A stretch of 64,000 bases of DNA from Solibacillus isronensis (GCF_023715405.1 NZ_JAMBOC010000001.1:434001-498000); one strand, 5' to 3'; positions 26,369 through 35,880 are shown, counted from the first letter of the stretch. Notes: a model not told the origin generated them from the letters alone. A program made the numbers and translations.

Positions 26369-27385
26369 GTGATTACCATAAAACAATTATCGATCATTGA
26401 ACAAAATTGTTTGGAGCTTTTATCTAAGGCAACACAGCTTAATGTTACAGACATCCACTTACTCCCTAGAGAAGGATGCTATGATCTGTTAATGAGAAAA
26501 TACGGCCGTTTTGAAAAGGAAGATGAACTCCCTACAGAGCTCGCTACCCGTATGATTTCCTATTTTAAATTTCTTTCTTCGCTTGATATTAGTGAAAAGC
26601 GAAAGCCTCAAAGTGGTTCCTTCCAAAAATTTATCGACCGGTCCATGTATGCCTTCAGGATTTCAACGTTACCTTCCAGCTTCTTTAAAGAAAGTTTAGC
26701 AGTTCGAATATTACGGCAGAACTACACCGTCCCGTTACAGACATTATGTCACTTCCGGGAAAGTGTTGAACAGTTGTATAGATTGTCCAGACTGGAGAGT
26801 GGGTTATTATTACTTAGCGGTGCGACCGGATCGGGCAAAACAACAACATTATATTCATTGCTCCAATATTGTTCGAAGCATTTATCTCGACATGTCATTT
26901 CTTTGGAGGATCCAGTGGAAAGCAGGCAAGAACAGCTCTTGCAAATTCAAGTGAACGAGCGAGCCGGAATGACGTATTCAGCAGGTCTAAAGGCAATTTT
27001 AAGACATTCTCCCGAAGTGATTATGCTCGGAGAGATTCGGGACAGAGAAACAGCAAAGGTCGCAATAGAAGCGGCGTTTTCCGGACACCTCGTAATTTCG
27101 ACGATACATGCAAAGGATACGGTGAACTGTATTTACCGTCTGCATGACTTGTCGGTTTCATTTGAGGAAATGCGGCAGATGCTAAGAGCTGTTGTTTCTC
27201 AGCGTCTAATCGAAACAGAGGATAACGGCTATAAAGCTATTTTTGAATTTTTAACTGATGATCAATTACAGCTTGCCTTTGAATCCATCATCCAAGAAAA
27301 ATCATTTACATTACCTTTTGATCAAACATTGGCAGGTCAAATCGCAAAACTTCATGAGGATTACTATGAATATACCACTCCTTAA
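26369..27385 (+). CDS. comGA: Competence pilus assembly ATPase ComGA
   Basis: A GspE/PilB-type secretion ATPase that powers assembly of the DNA-uptake pseudopilus at the cytoplasmic membrane. The protein (338 aa from GTG) has Walker A GATGSGKT (151-158), the Asp box SLEDPVE, Walker B region EVIMLGEIRDRETA and the His box VISTIHAKD. The start is uncertain: the SD AAGGGGTGAT at 26364-26373 abuts or overlaps the only in-frame GTG (26369). An unusual AUA codon at 26378 is better spaced, so a non-canonical start is possible. The C-terminal zinc-finger region of longer GspE proteins is lacking, as usual for ComGA. Confidence 0.93.
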   Translation: MITIKQLSIIEQNCLELLSKATQLNVTDIHLLPREGCYDLLMRKYGRFEKEDELPTELATRMISYFKFLSSLDISEKRKPQSGSFQKFIDRSMYAFRISTLPSSFFKESLAVRILRQNYTVPLQTLCHFRESVEQLYRLSRLESGLLLLSGATGSGKTTTLYSLLQYCSKHLSRHVISLEDPVESRQEQLLQIQVNERAGMTYSAGLKAILRHSPEVIMLGEIRDRETAKVAIEAAFSGHLVISTIHAKDTVNCIYRLHDLSVSFEEMRQMLRAVVSQRLIETEDNGYKAIFEFLTDDQLQLAFESIIQEKSFTLPFDQTLAGQIAKLHEDYYEYTTP

Positions 27386-28439
27386 AAATGCAACATCAGC
27401 TACTTTGTTTAAAAAACCTATTATAAAGTCCTCTGAGCTTCCTACATTACTCCAACGAATCTCCACACTGTTAAATGAAGGCTATACATTTGCCCACAGT
27501 ATCGAAATGCTGCTGCCTTATCATGTAAAACATTATGAACCGGTCCAACAGGAAATTTCGAATATATTGCGCGGGGGTGGCAGTGCAACTCAAGTTTTTC
27601 AGCTGCTTTGTCTTGATAAACAATATTTAGTGTCAATTGAGTTGGCAGAAGTGACGGGCAAGTTAAGTGAAGCGATTGGTCTTGTCGCAAAGCAGCTCGT
27701 TTTTCAACAGCAGGCGAAAATGAAACTAATAAAAGTGATGTCGTATCCGCTCATTTTATTTACATTTTTAATAATACTGTTTTTAGCCTTTCGAACGTAT
27801 TTTCTGCCGAATATGTCTTCAGTTATTACATCCCGCGTCCAAAGTGGATCGTCCGCCAGCATTCAGTGGTCGAAGTTTTTCCTCCATATGCCAGACTATA
27901 TTATTGCAGTTGGTATTGCTCTCGGTATTGTCCTCTCCCTTTTTATTTATCAAATCCGTAAGAAACGAATTGATTTGCAGCTCCATCTACTGTTTAGGCT
28001 CCCGTTAATCGGTCTTTTTTGGCGCCTATTTCTGACGAGACAATTTGCCCGCCATTTAGGCAATCTATTATTAGCCGGCTTCTCGCTCCAAAAAGCATTC
28101 GATCATTTAAAATCCCAACATCACCAAAAGCACATTGCGTATATTGCAGGTATACTCCAAGAACGCATTCTTATTGGCGATTCATTGGAGCGTGCAGTTG
28201 AAATCGTCGGCTACTTTTATCCGAAATTTGAACATTTTATTGCCCACGGTGAGGCGAGCGGCTTGTTAGGACGGGAACTTATTTTATATTGCGAGCTTTT
28301 GGATGAAAAGCTTCAGAAAGTAATTGAACAAATCTTGGCGATAATTCAGCCGCTGCTATTTGTGATCATTGCCATTTGCGTAATTGCTGCATATTTAAGT
28401 ATTTTAATTCCGATGTATGATGTCATTGATTTTATATAA
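27366..28439 (+). CDS. comGB: Competence pilus platform protein ComGB
   Basis: A GspF/PilC-type polytopic membrane protein that anchors the pilus motor. The ATG at 27366 lies inside the end of comGA (20-base overlap) with SD GAGGA at 27357-27361; longer in-frame starts lack an SD. The 357-aa product has two GspF domains (about residues 15-140 and 220-340), each ending with a hydrophobic segment (LILFTFLIILFLAF, IIAVGIALGIVLSLF, LLFVIIAICVIAAYLSIL). The repeated GE-containing motif (AEVTGKLSEAI, GEASGLLGREL) is clear. Confidence 0.92.
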   Translation: MNIPLLKNATSATLFKKPIIKSSELPTLLQRISTLLNEGYTFAHSIEMLLPYHVKHYEPVQQEISNILRGGGSATQVFQLLCLDKQYLVSIELAEVTGKLSEAIGLVAKQLVFQQQAKMKLIKVMSYPLILFTFLIILFLAFRTYFLPNMSSVITSRVQSGSSASIQWSKFFLHMPDYIIAVGIALGIVLSLFIYQIRKKRIDLQLHLLFRLPLIGLFWRLFLTRQFARHLGNLLLAGFSLQKAFDHLKSQHHQKHIAYIAGILQERILIGDSLERAVEIVGYFYPKFEHFIAHGEASGLLGRELILYCELLDEKLQKVIEQILAIIQPLLFVIIAICVIAAYLSILIPMYDVIDFI

Positions 28440-28454
28440 GAAGAGGTGGATCAG

Positions 28455-28769
28455 ATGAAAAATGAAAAAGGATTTACGTTAGTAGAGATGCTTGTTGTTT
28501 TATTAATCATCTCCATTTTAATATTGGTTACAATTCCCAACGTTTCAAAACACTTCGCATCAATCGATGAAAAAGGTTGTAATGCTTATATTCTCATGCT
28601 TCAAGGACAAGTCGAAGCATATAAACTGAACAAAAATGAATATCCAGCTTCGGTCTCGGATTTAATTGACGAGGGGTATATTGTAGAAAAGGACTTAAAA
28701 TGTCCGGATAATACGGAAATTAAAATAGTGGATGGTAAAGTCATTGGACCGGGGAACAGCAAAACGTAA
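28455..28769 (+). CDS. comGC: Major pseudopilin ComGC
   Basis: The major subunit of the competence pseudopilus, processed by prepilin peptidase ComC. The 104-aa precursor has the prepilin cleavage/methylation motif EKGFTLVEMLVVLLIIS near the N terminus, a hydrophobic helix, and the two cysteines (in KGCNAY and LKCPDN) that form the intramolecular disulfide in B. subtilis. SD AGAGGTGG at 28443-28449 favours ATG 28455 over GTG 28446. Confidence 0.95.
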   Translation: MKNEKGFTLVEMLVVLLIISILILVTIPNVSKHFASIDEKGCNAYILMLQGQVEAYKLNKNEYPASVSDLIDEGYIVEKDLKCPDNTEIKIVDGKVIGPGNSKT

Positions 28770-28771
28770 CG

Positions 28772-29323
28772 ATGAAAGAGAAAGTAAAATTACTGTTAAC
28801 GGATGAAAAAGGTTTTACATTAATGGAAATGCTCATTGTTCTCTTTATCTTTTTGGTCGTCAATTCAACAATCCTCTCACTTTCACAAAAGCCGTTAATG
28901 GATTATACAGAAAAACAGGTAATGAATCAAAATGAGATGTTAATACGCATGACACAATTGTTATCCATTGAGACCGGAACGTCCCATAGCTTTGAAATTA
29001 TTAACTGTTACCGAATACAAGTAATGGATTGGACTACTTCTAATATTATTTACGACCAGCGAATAGCGCGGCCAATTGACATGTATTTATCCACTCCGCA
29101 TAACCGGCTGTTATTTAATACGAGAGGAAATGTCCAGGCCTTTGGACGGCTAACATATCATTTTGAGAATACAAGCCATCAATACTCTGTGAATATCGGC
29201 AAAGCCAGGATTTTGGAAAAGGAGGTTTTTAATGAGCCAGGAAGGACTAACTCTTGTAGAAACACTGTTAGCAGTCGTCATCTTATTTTTCCTTTCGTCG
29301 ACAATCATTCCGCTCACATTTAA
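28772..29323 (+). CDS. comGD: Minor pseudopilin ComGD (with unusual C-terminal extension)
   Basis: A minor prepilin with the motif EKGFTLMEMLIVLFIFL. It begins 2 nt after comGC. Its open frame (183 aa) runs 92 bases into comGE, about 30 residues longer than the usual ComGD length of about 145-150. In most relatives comGD stops near the comGE start. The extra tail after LEKEVFNEPGRTNS encodes a sequence dictated by the comGE frame and may have no function. It could reflect loss of the original stop codon. Confidence 0.85.
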   Translation: MKEKVKLLLTDEKGFTLMEMLIVLFIFLVVNSTILSLSQKPLMDYTEKQVMNQNEMLIRMTQLLSIETGTSHSFEIINCYRIQVMDWTTSNIIYDQRIARPIDMYLSTPHNRLLFNTRGNVQAFGRLTYHFENTSHQYSVNIGKARILEKEVFNEPGRTNSCRNTVSSRHLIFPFVDNHSAHI

Positions 29324-29525
29324 TATGAAACAGCAAATAGCTATACAAAAAGTACAAGCTCATGCTGCAGAAGTAGCTTTTATAGGAGCGATGAAATATA
29401 AACGATTTGGACAATCCGCCGGAGTTCAACACATTGACGGGGTTCAGTTTCAATGGAATTACGATGGGTACCAAGTATGTGTCCATTATGACAACAATGA
29501 AAAAGAAGAGGAACTGTGTGTATGA
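29232..29525 (+). CDS. comGE: Minor pseudopilin ComGE
   Basis: A 97-aa minor prepilin-like protein with QEGLTLVETLLAVVILFFLSS at the N terminus. The SD AAAAGGAGG lies 8 nt before the ATG. It overlaps comGD by 92 bases and its stop overlaps the comGF start (ATGA). The identification rests on operon position and the N-terminal prepilin helix. Confidence 0.85.
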   Translation: MSQEGLTLVETLLAVVILFFLSSTIIPLTFNMKQQIAIQKVQAHAAEVAFIGAMKYKRFGQSAGVQHIDGVQFQWNYDGYQVCVHYDNNEKEEELCV

Positions 29526-29977
29526 AATTGAGGCAAATATTTAATGAGCGGGGTTTTACACTACTGGAAAGCTTGTTTCAGTTAAGCGTGTTTGTACTTT
29601 TTACCGCAATAAGCCTGCTTATCCTTATATGGGTTCGGGATCTTCAACAGCTTGAGATGATGAAAGATGAGGTGAACTGGGAATTGTTCGTTTATGATCT
29701 TCATCAATACAATATGAATTCAGCATCTGGGAGGGTGCTCAGCTCTGGTATGCTGCAACTGGAAATATCAAATGACCCCGAGGAGCGTTTGTTTGTTTTT
29801 GATAAATCGGAACAGCATTTGCGTAAAAGGTCGAATAAAGGGGGAAATGAAATTATGCTGCCTTTTGTTGAGAAATGGGAGTTGGCGGTGGATGAAAATG
29901 ATGTGAATATGAGGGTAGTGATGAAAAATGGAACAAAGCGAGAAAGAGACCTCGTGTTACCATTGCCTCCAAAATGA
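29522..29977 (+). CDS. comGF: Minor pseudopilin ComGF
   Basis: A prepilin-like protein (151 aa from ATG 29522) with ERGFTLLESLFQLSVFVLFTA near the N terminus, then the ComGF pattern VNWELFVYDLHQY. A GTG 6 nt upstream (29516) is possible, but the ATG overlaps the comGE stop in the classical ATGA manner. Confidence 0.85.
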   Translation: MKLRQIFNERGFTLLESLFQLSVFVLFTAISLLILIWVRDLQQLEMMKDEVNWELFVYDLHQYNMNSASGRVLSSGMLQLEISNDPEERLFVFDKSEQHLRKRSNKGGNEIMLPFVEKWELAVDENDVNMRVVMKNGTKRERDLVLPLPPK

Positions 29978-30134
29978 GAAGGGTGCATTATTTTTGCTGG
30001 CTGTATTTTTATTGTTCATAGTTTCCGGAGCTGCTGTTTTCTATACAAATGCATATTTTGCGCAAATAAAAGTATATAATTCATTGGAATCTATTTACGT
30101 TCGTGCTACGATAAATATACTAAATTTACCTTAA
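29928..30134 (+). CDS. comGG: Short ComGG-like protein
   Basis: The last comG frame encodes only 68 aa: an N-terminal stretch, the NEKGALFLLAVFLLFIVSGAAV hydrophobic helix, and about 25 further residues. B. subtilis ComGG is roughly 124 aa, so about half is missing. The frame overlaps comGF by 50 bases and no continuation is visible in other frames downstream. It may be truncated, or an alternative, shorter ComGG. The identification is positional. Confidence 0.6.
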   Translation: MEQSEKETSCYHCLQNEKGALFLLAVFLLFIVSGAAVFYTNAYFAQIKVYNSLESIYVRATINILNLP

Positions 30135-30240
30135 AGTTCGACTTCTTTTTGCAAAGTCGAAAAAATGTCGCATAATGCGATTTTGTTTGACCTAAAAATA
30201 TTTCTGTTTAAGTAGCAAAATAGAAACGAAAGAATAGGTA

Positions 30241-30256
30241 GAGGCGTAATTGATTA
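30241..30256. repeat. 16-nt copy of the 3' end of the inverted-repeat element at 47652-47870
   Basis: GAGGCGTAATTGATTA occurs here, in the gap between comGG and aroK, and again at 47855-47870. A partial hairpin (TTCGACTT with AAGTCGAA, 30137-30161) lies earlier in the same gap. The 16-nt identity suggests a dispersed intergenic repeat with a truncated copy here. Confidence 0.5.
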
Positions 30257-30286
30257 AGTAGTCCGTAATAGAAGAAGGTGAACAGC

Positions 30287-30799
30287 ATGCGTAAAATTTA
30301 TTTAGTAGGATTTATGGGGTGCGGAAAAAGTGCGATTGGAAGACGTTTAAGTTTTTTCTTGAAAATGCCGTATTACGATATGGATCATGAAATTGTACGA
30401 CAACAGGGTATGACAATTCCTGAAATTTTCGAGAAATACGGCGAAGCACACTTCCGAAAAATCGAGACGGAATTTTTAAAGAACTTTCGTGATGAAGCAT
30501 GCATTATCGCTACAGGCGGTGGGGTAGCCGTAAATGAAGAAAACAGGAGAATTATGCGCCAGACAGGGCTTGTATTTTTTCTTGATGCAAAATTTGAAGA
30601 TATTTATATGCGTATTCGGAATGACAAAAACCGTCCCATTGTTCAATCATCAACGGAGCAAGAATTGGAAAATCTGTATCACCAACGCAGAAAGAATTAT
30701 CGACTAGCTGGCCATATACAAGTACTGACAGCCGGGAGAACGTTAAGACAAATTGTTGAGTACATCGGCTTTCAAGTGAAACGTCTTAAAGGCGAATAA
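30287..30799 (+). CDS. aroK: Shikimate kinase
   Basis: Shikimate kinase phosphorylates shikimate at the 3-hydroxyl on the way to chorismate. The 170-aa protein has P-loop GFMGCGKSAIGRRLS, shikimate-binding DMDHE, the RKIE segment (Arg contact), Walker B-like TGGGVAV and LID region RNDKNRPIVQ. SD AGAAGGTG lies upstream; the ATG at 30287 is better spaced than the GTG at 30278. It feeds the chorismate used by trpE in this same window. Confidence 0.93.
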   Translation: MRKIYLVGFMGCGKSAIGRRLSFFLKMPYYDMDHEIVRQQGMTIPEIFEKYGEAHFRKIETEFLKNFRDEACIIATGGGVAVNEENRRIMRQTGLVFFLDAKFEDIYMRIRNDKNRPIVQSSTEQELENLYHQRRKNYRLAGHIQVLTAGRTLRQIVEYIGFQVKRLKGE

Positions 30800-30924
30800 T
30801 TACTGGATAATTGTACTTAATGTTCGTATTTTGAATAAAATTAAAAAAAGATTGCGTTTGCATTATATTCAATGTTAGGATATTGCTAAGAAGAGCAATA
30901 ACATGAAGTAAATAATCTAACGCG

Positions 30925-31124
30925 GATGATGGTACGGGGAGAGAACGTGATGTCACGTCGCCGAAGGAGCAAATAGCTATGCTATGAATCTCTCAGGCAA
31001 AAAGACTCGTATTGGACGCAACTCTGGAGAGTGCTGTAATCAGCTATTGTTGCGAACAGCCACCAACGGGGAAAGCCCAAATTGTGATAGTGGATCAAAT
31101 TTGGGTGTAACTTTCAGGTGCAAG
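30925..31124 (+). promoter_or_regulatory. Tandem glycine riboswitch
   Basis: Two glycine aptamers are seen in series. The first has GGGGAGAGAACGTGATG, CGCCGAAGGAGCAAA and CTCTCAGGCAAAAAGAC (about 30930-31010), and the second has CTCTGGAGAGTG, CCACCAACGGGGAAAG and CTTTCAGGTGCAAGGACAG (about 31020-31130). They share the conserved GGACAG-type closing sequences. Glycine binding switches on the glycine cleavage operon. With its terminator it fills most of the 491-base gap before gcvT. Confidence 0.95.
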
Positions 31125-31165
31125 GACAGAGAATCTCGGTAAAGGGGATTCGTCTGTCTTTTTTT
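31125..31165 (+). terminator. Riboswitch expression-platform terminator
   Basis: GACAGA and GAATC pair with GATTC and TCTGTC, followed by seven T. The 5' arm overlaps the conserved end of aptamer 2, so glycine binding would prevent termination. Confidence 0.88.
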
Positions 31166-31291
31166 GTGGAGAAATCGGCTTTTAATATTCTGATGATTCT
31201 AATAAAAAGATAGATTTACACTTTGATAGGTGTAATGTTGTTTCCCCTTACAAAGCAAAATGAACATACATAACTAAAGGAGGAAATGAAC

Positions 31292-32401
31292 ATGACAAAT
31301 GAATTAAAGCTAAAGCGCACACCACTTTTTGATGAATATGCAAAGTATGGTGGAAAAACAGTTGATTTTGGCGGCTGGGAATTACCGGTACAATTTTCTT
31401 CGATTAAAGAGGAGCATGATGCGGTTCGTAACCGTGCAGGACTTTTTGATGTATCCCATATGGGGGAAATTATCGTAGAAGGTCCGGATGCACTAGTTTA
31501 TCTACAAAAGATGCTTTCCAACGATATTTCTAAAATTGCAGTTGGCGGCGCACAATACAGTGCACTATGTTATGAAGATGGCGGTGTTGTTGACGATTTA
31601 CTGACATACCGTTTGGAAGATAACCGTTATTTACTATGTGTTAATGCAGCGAATATTGAAAAGGACTTTGAATGGTTACAGCAGCATGTCGAAGGGGATG
31701 TCAAAGTGACAAATGTGTCAGATGACTATGCTCAAATCGCATTGCAAGGACCATTATCTCAGGAAGTTCTGCAAACATTAACAGCAACAGATTTAACGGC
31801 AATTAAATATTTTAAATTCCAGGACAATGTGGATGTAGGCGGTCATTCGGTTCTAGTTTCTCGCTCTGGCTATACAGGTGAAGACGGATTTGAAATTTAC
31901 GGGACACCAGCAGCGATTGTCGATCTATGGAACAAAATTTTGGAAGCAGGAAAAGACAAAGGTGTAGTAGCGGCCGGTTTAGGAGCACGTGATACACTTC
32001 GCTTTGAAGCTTGCTTACCATTATATGGCCAAGAGATTTCAAAAGAGATTTCACCATTGGAAGCGGGAATTGGCTTTGCGGTGAAATTGGCAAAGGATCC
32101 GCAATTTATCGGTCAGCAAGCATTAATTGACCAAAAAGAAAATGGCCTAACACGTAAATCTGTAGGCATCGAGATGATTGATAAAGGTATTCCCCGCCAT
32201 GGCTATAAAGTATTTAAAGATGGTGAAGAGATTGGTTTTGTAACTACAGGAACTCAGTCACCAATGACAAAGCGCAATATCGGCTTAGCTTTAATTGACG
32301 CAAAATTCACAGAAGTTGGAACTGAATTAGAAATTGAAGTACGAAAAAATAGAGCAAAAGCAGTTGTTGTAGAAACTCCATTTTACAAGCGTGCAAAATA
32401 A
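31292..32401 (+). CDS. gcvT: Glycine cleavage system T protein (aminomethyltransferase)
   Basis: GcvT transfers the methylene group from the aminomethyl-lipoyl H protein to tetrahydrofolate, releasing ammonia. At 369 aa it has normal length, with [26 protein letters not shown] at the start (folate domain), [15 protein letters not shown] and [27 protein letters not shown] (31276-31283) is 2 nt from an ATG at 31286 and 8 nt from ATG 31292, so the latter is chosen. First gene of the gcvT-gcvPA-gcvPB operon under the glycine riboswitch. Confidence 0.95.
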   Translation: MTNELKLKRTPLFDEYAKYGGKTVDFGGWELPVQFSSIKEEHDAVRNRAGLFDVSHMGEIIVEGPDALVYLQKMLSNDISKIAVGGAQYSALCYEDGGVVDDLLTYRLEDNRYLLCVNAANIEKDFEWLQQHVEGDVKVTNVSDDYAQIALQGPLSQEVLQTLTATDLTAIKYFKFQDNVDVGGHSVLVSRSGYTGEDGFEIYGTPAAIVDLWNKILEAGKDKGVVAAGLGARDTLRFEACLPLYGQEISKEISPLEAGIGFAVKLAKDPQFIGQQALIDQKENGLTRKSVGIEMIDKGIPRHGYKVFKDGEEIGFVTTGTQSPMTKRNIGLALIDAKFTEVGTELEIEVRKNRAKAVVVETPFYKRAK

Positions 32402-32411
32402 AATGAAACTT

Positions 32412-32478
32412 CAATCAGTGGGGGTCTTCATCCCCTAGATTGGTAGTTGAACCAAGCTTACTACCCGTTAATACGGGA
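32412..32478 (+). promoter_or_regulatory. Structured gcvT-gcvPA intercistronic region
   Basis: Hairpin 1 pairs CAATC and GGGG (32412-32424) with CCCC and GATTG (32432-32442). Then GGTAGT (32442-32447) can pair with ACTACC (32460-32465). The latter segment overlaps the CCCGT of a third hairpin, CCCGT/ACGGG (about 32464-32477), so hairpins 2 and 3 exclude each other. There is no terminator-like T tract of note. It may act in mRNA processing or stability. Confidence 0.45.
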
Positions 32479-32504
32479 TAAAACTTTTGAAAAGAGGGTT
32501 AACA

Positions 32505-33851
32505 ATGAAACATCGTTATTTACCAATGACGGAACAAGATAAACAAGAAATGTTAGACCGTATCGGGGTTGCGACAATTGATGAGCTTTTCGAGGATATT
32601 CCTGAGAAAGTTCGCTTCCAAGGAAGCTACAATATTAAACCTGCCAAGTCAGAAGCCGCTTTAATGAAGGAACTGGCACAACTTGCTTCAAAAAATAAAG
32701 ATACAGCAAGCAATGTATCGTTTTTAGGTGCAGGTGTATACAACCACTATAAACCGGTAATTGTTGATCATGTTATTTCACGTTCGGAGTTCTATACAGC
32801 ATACACGCCATATCAGCCGGAAATTTCACAAGGTGAACTTCAAGCGATTTTTGAGTTCCAAACGATGATCGCAGAACTGACAGGCATGGATATTGCAAAC
32901 TCTTCTATGTATGATGGCGGTACGGCATTGGCAGAAGCAGGTATGCTTGCTGCAGGTCATACACGTCGCGGAAAGTTACTTGTTTCAGGAACTGTACATC
33001 CGGAGTATCAAGATGTTGTGAAAATGTATGCAACAGGACAATCAATAGAAGTCGTTACAATTCCTACAAAAGACGGTGTAACAGACATCGAAGCACTAAA
33101 AGGCCTGATCGATGACCAAACAGCCGGCGTAATCGTTCAATATCCGAACTTCTTTGGTCAAGTTGAAAACCTGCAGCCGCTTGCAGACATTACACATGAC
33201 GCAAAAGGATTGTTTATCGTATCTGCGAACCCGTTAGCTCTTGGCGTTTTAACACCACCAGGAAAATTAGGCGCAGATATTACAGTTGGGGATGCACAAG
33301 TATTCGGAATTGCGGAAAGCTTCGGTGGTCCACACTGTGGTTATTTCGCGGTAACGAATAAATTAATGCGTAAAGTACCAGGCCGTCTTGTTGGGGAAAC
33401 TGTAGACCAAGATGGACGTCGTGGTTATGTATTAACATTACAAGCTCGTGAGCAGCACATCCGTCGTGACAAAGCGACATCCAATATTTGTTCAAACCAG
33501 GCATTGCTTGCACTAGCTTCTTCAGTAGCAATGACAGCCCTTGGAAAGCAAGGTATGCAGGAAATGGCGAAACAAAATATCGTGAAGACACGCTTTGCTA
33601 AAAATGCATTTGAAGCAGCTGGTTTTGAAGTTGCTTATCAAGGCGCTCACTTCAACGAAATCGTAGTAAATACAAAATATAATGTAACAGAGCTAAACAA
33701 AGCATTAATCGAAAAAGGTATTATCGGCGGCTTTGACTTAGGTCGTGTTTATCCTGAATTAGAAAATCATGCACTCATTGCTGTTACGGAAATCCGTACA
33801 AAAGAAGAAATCGAGCAATTAGTTGCAGAAATGGGGGCTTACAATGCATAA
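32505..33851 (+). CDS. gcvPA: Glycine dehydrogenase (decarboxylating) subunit 1
   Basis: The N-terminal half of the split P protein (448 aa), which decarboxylates glycine and passes the aminomethyl group to lipoyl-GcvH. It begins [20 protein letters not shown] and contains [12 protein letters not shown] and [19 protein letters not shown], typical of GcvPA. SD AAAGAGGG precedes the ATG at 32505. Its end overlaps the start of gcvPB by 8 bases. Confidence 0.95.
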   Translation: MKHRYLPMTEQDKQEMLDRIGVATIDELFEDIPEKVRFQGSYNIKPAKSEAALMKELAQLASKNKDTASNVSFLGAGVYNHYKPVIVDHVISRSEFYTAYTPYQPEISQGELQAIFEFQTMIAELTGMDIANSSMYDGGTALAEAGMLAAGHTRRGKLLVSGTVHPEYQDVVKMYATGQSIEVVTIPTKDGVTDIEALKGLIDDQTAGVIVQYPNFFGQVENLQPLADITHDAKGLFIVSANPLALGVLTPPGKLGADITVGDAQVFGIAESFGGPHCGYFAVTNKLMRKVPGRLVGETVDQDGRRGYVLTLQAREQHIRRDKATSNICSNQALLALASSVAMTALGKQGMQEMAKQNIVKTRFAKNAFEAAGFEVAYQGAHFNEIVVNTKYNVTELNKALIEKGIIGGFDLGRVYPELENHALIAVTEIRTKEEIEQLVAEMGAYNA

Positions 33852-35325
33852 CGAAAACCAAACACTCATTTTCGAAATTACAAAACCAGGTCGTGTCGGC
33901 TACAACTTAGAGCCATTGGATGTTCCTGATTTTGATTTAGAAGAACTTCTGCCGAAAGAGTTAGTACGTCAAGAAGCGGCTGAACTGCCGGAAGTTGCAG
34001 AATTAGATATTATGCGTCACTATACAGCACTTTCAAAACGTAACCATGGTGTGGATTCAGGGTTCTATCCACTTGGTTCATGTACGATGAAGTACAATCC
34101 GAAAGTCAATGAAACAGTTGCACGTTACGCTGGTTTTGCCCATGTTCACCCATTACAGGATGAGTCGACAGTACAAGGTGCAATGGAATTATTATATGAT
34201 CTGCAGACATCACTTCAGGAAATTACGGGTATGGATGAAGTAACATTACAGCCGGCAGCAGGCGCACATGGTGAATGGACAGCATTAATGATGATCCGTG
34301 CATTCCATGAGGCAAATGGTGAAGGTCACCGTAACAAAGTAATCGTACCGGACTCAGCTCACGGTACAAACCCGGCTTCTGCTACAGTGGCAGGTTTTGA
34401 AACAATTACAATCAGATCTGGTGAAGACGGCTTAGTTGATCTGGAAGATTTACGCCGTGTTGTCGGTCCTGATACAGCAGCGCTTATGCTGACAAACCCG
34501 AACACTTTAGGCTTATTCGAAGAAAACATTTTAGAAATGGCTGAAATCGTGCACGGTGTCGGCGGTAAAGTTTATTATGACGGCGCGAACTTAAACGCTG
34601 TTATGAGTAAAGCACGTCCTGGAGACATGGGCTTTGACTGTGTTCACTTAAACTTACACAAAACATTTACAGGTCCACACGGTGGCGGTGGTCCGGGTTC
34701 AGGTCCAGTAGGGGTAAAAGCAGATTTAATCCCATTCCTGCCTAAACCAGTATTAGTGAAAAAAGAAGATGGTACATTCCACTTCGATTACAAACGTCCA
34801 CAATCAATCGGTCGTGTGAAACCTTACTACGGAAACTTCGGCATTAATGTCCGTGCATATACGTATATCCGTTCAATGGGTCCAGATGGCTTAAAGGCTG
34901 TAACAGAATATGCTGTATTAAATGCAAACTATATGATGCGCCGCTTGGAAGAGCACTTTGATTTACCATACGACCGTCACTGTAAGCATGAATTCGTGCT
35001 ATCAGGCCGTCGTCAGAAAAAATTAGGTGTTCGTACATTGGATATCGCAAAACGCCTTCTTGACTTTGGCTACCATCCACCAACAGTATACTTCCCGTTA
35101 AACGTGGAAGAGGGGATTATGATCGAGCCAACAGAAACAGAATCAAAAGAAACATTGGATGCATTCTGTGATGCAATGATTCAAATTGCTCAAGAAACAA
35201 TCGATAACCCATCGATCGTACAAGAAGCACCACATACTACGGTAATCAGCCGCTTAGATGAAACACGTGCTGCACGTACACCTGTATTACGTTATACAAA
35301 AAAAGAAGAAGTAACAATTTCATAA
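33844..35325 (+). CDS. gcvPB: Glycine dehydrogenase (decarboxylating) subunit 2
   Basis: The C-terminal half of the split P protein (493 aa) carrying the PLP-binding lysine in [20 protein letters not shown]. The N-terminal part has [23 protein letters not shown], a GcvPB hallmark. The ATG at 33844 is preceded by TGGGGGC inside gcvPA, giving translational coupling. No gcvH is adjacent; it must be elsewhere. A terminator follows. Confidence 0.95.
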   Translation: MHNENQTLIFEITKPGRVGYNLEPLDVPDFDLEELLPKELVRQEAAELPEVAELDIMRHYTALSKRNHGVDSGFYPLGSCTMKYNPKVNETVARYAGFAHVHPLQDESTVQGAMELLYDLQTSLQEITGMDEVTLQPAAGAHGEWTALMMIRAFHEANGEGHRNKVIVPDSAHGTNPASATVAGFETITIRSGEDGLVDLEDLRRVVGPDTAALMLTNPNTLGLFEENILEMAEIVHGVGGKVYYDGANLNAVMSKARPGDMGFDCVHLNLHKTFTGPHGGGGPGSGPVGVKADLIPFLPKPVLVKKEDGTFHFDYKRPQSIGRVKPYYGNFGINVRAYTYIRSMGPDGLKAVTEYAVLNANYMMRRLEEHFDLPYDRHCKHEFVLSGRRQKKLGVRTLDIAKRLLDFGYHPPTVYFPLNVEEGIMIEPTETESKETLDAFCDAMIQIAQETIDNPSIVQEAPHTTVISRLDETRAARTPVLRYTKKEEVTIS

Positions 35326-35333
35326 ATTGTGAC

Positions 35334-35366
35334 AAAAAGGTCAGAGCTGTTTTCTGACCTTTTTTC
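35334..35366 (+). terminator. Intrinsic terminator of the gcv operon
   Basis: AAAAAGGTCAGA (35334-35345) pairs with TCTGACCTTTTT (35353-35364), T-rich on the plus strand. Confidence 0.9.
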
Positions 35367-35461
35367 TATGAGAAAAGTTAGACTTCTTACGTGTGACTAT
35401 ATAATAGTAGAAACTACTGATAATCAGACAATTTCGATTCGTAGGGCCGGTGAATGAAAAT

Positions 35462-35486
35462 TAAAAAGCCCTCTACAATGTAGAGA
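35462..35486 (-). terminator. Terminator of the rhodanese gene
   Basis: On the minus strand CTCTAC pairs with GTAGAG and is followed by a GGCTTTTTAA tail. Confidence 0.7.
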
Positions 35487-35496
35487 ACTTTTAGAA

Positions 35497-35880
35497 TTAG
35501 TTTTTCGATTTAACTTTGCCTGTCCAAGTTTTGAAACCGCCTTGTAATTGGAACAGTTGGCTATAGCCTTTTTTCTTTAATGTCAGCGCTGCTCGTGCAC
35601 TACGACCAGAGTTTTGGCAGTAAAGGTATACAGGCAGATCCGGACGGATTTCTTTATGACGTGTATTAAGTTGCGTCATCGGAATGTTTCGAGCACCTAA
35701 AATGTGTCCCGCTTCAAATTCTTTAGGTTCGCGTAAATCGATTAATTGTGCTTTACGGTAGCCTTCAATAAATTGCTCCTGTGTTAAATTTGTTACGGAT
35801 TTTTTTAAGCGCATAGAGTTGATTACTACGTAAGCAACGATTACTACTAAAATTACTAGTATCGTATATAAAATTGTCAC
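35497..35880 (-). CDS. Membrane-anchored rhodanese-like protein (YqhL)
   Basis: A 127-aa protein with an N-terminal transmembrane helix (about residues 2-20) and one rhodanese domain. The active-site loop is YCQNSGRSARAA with the catalytic cysteine. It probably transfers sulfane sulfur or acts in redox chemistry at the membrane; the substrate is unknown. Position between gcvPB and lipM on the opposite strand equals B. subtilis yqhL. Confidence 0.9.
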   Translation of the reverse strand: MTILYTILVILVVIVAYVVINSMRLKKSVTNLTQEQFIEGYRKAQLIDLREPKEFEAGHILGARNIPMTQLNTRHKEIRPDLPVYLYCQNSGRSARAALTLKKKGYSQLFQLQGGFKTWTGKVKSKN

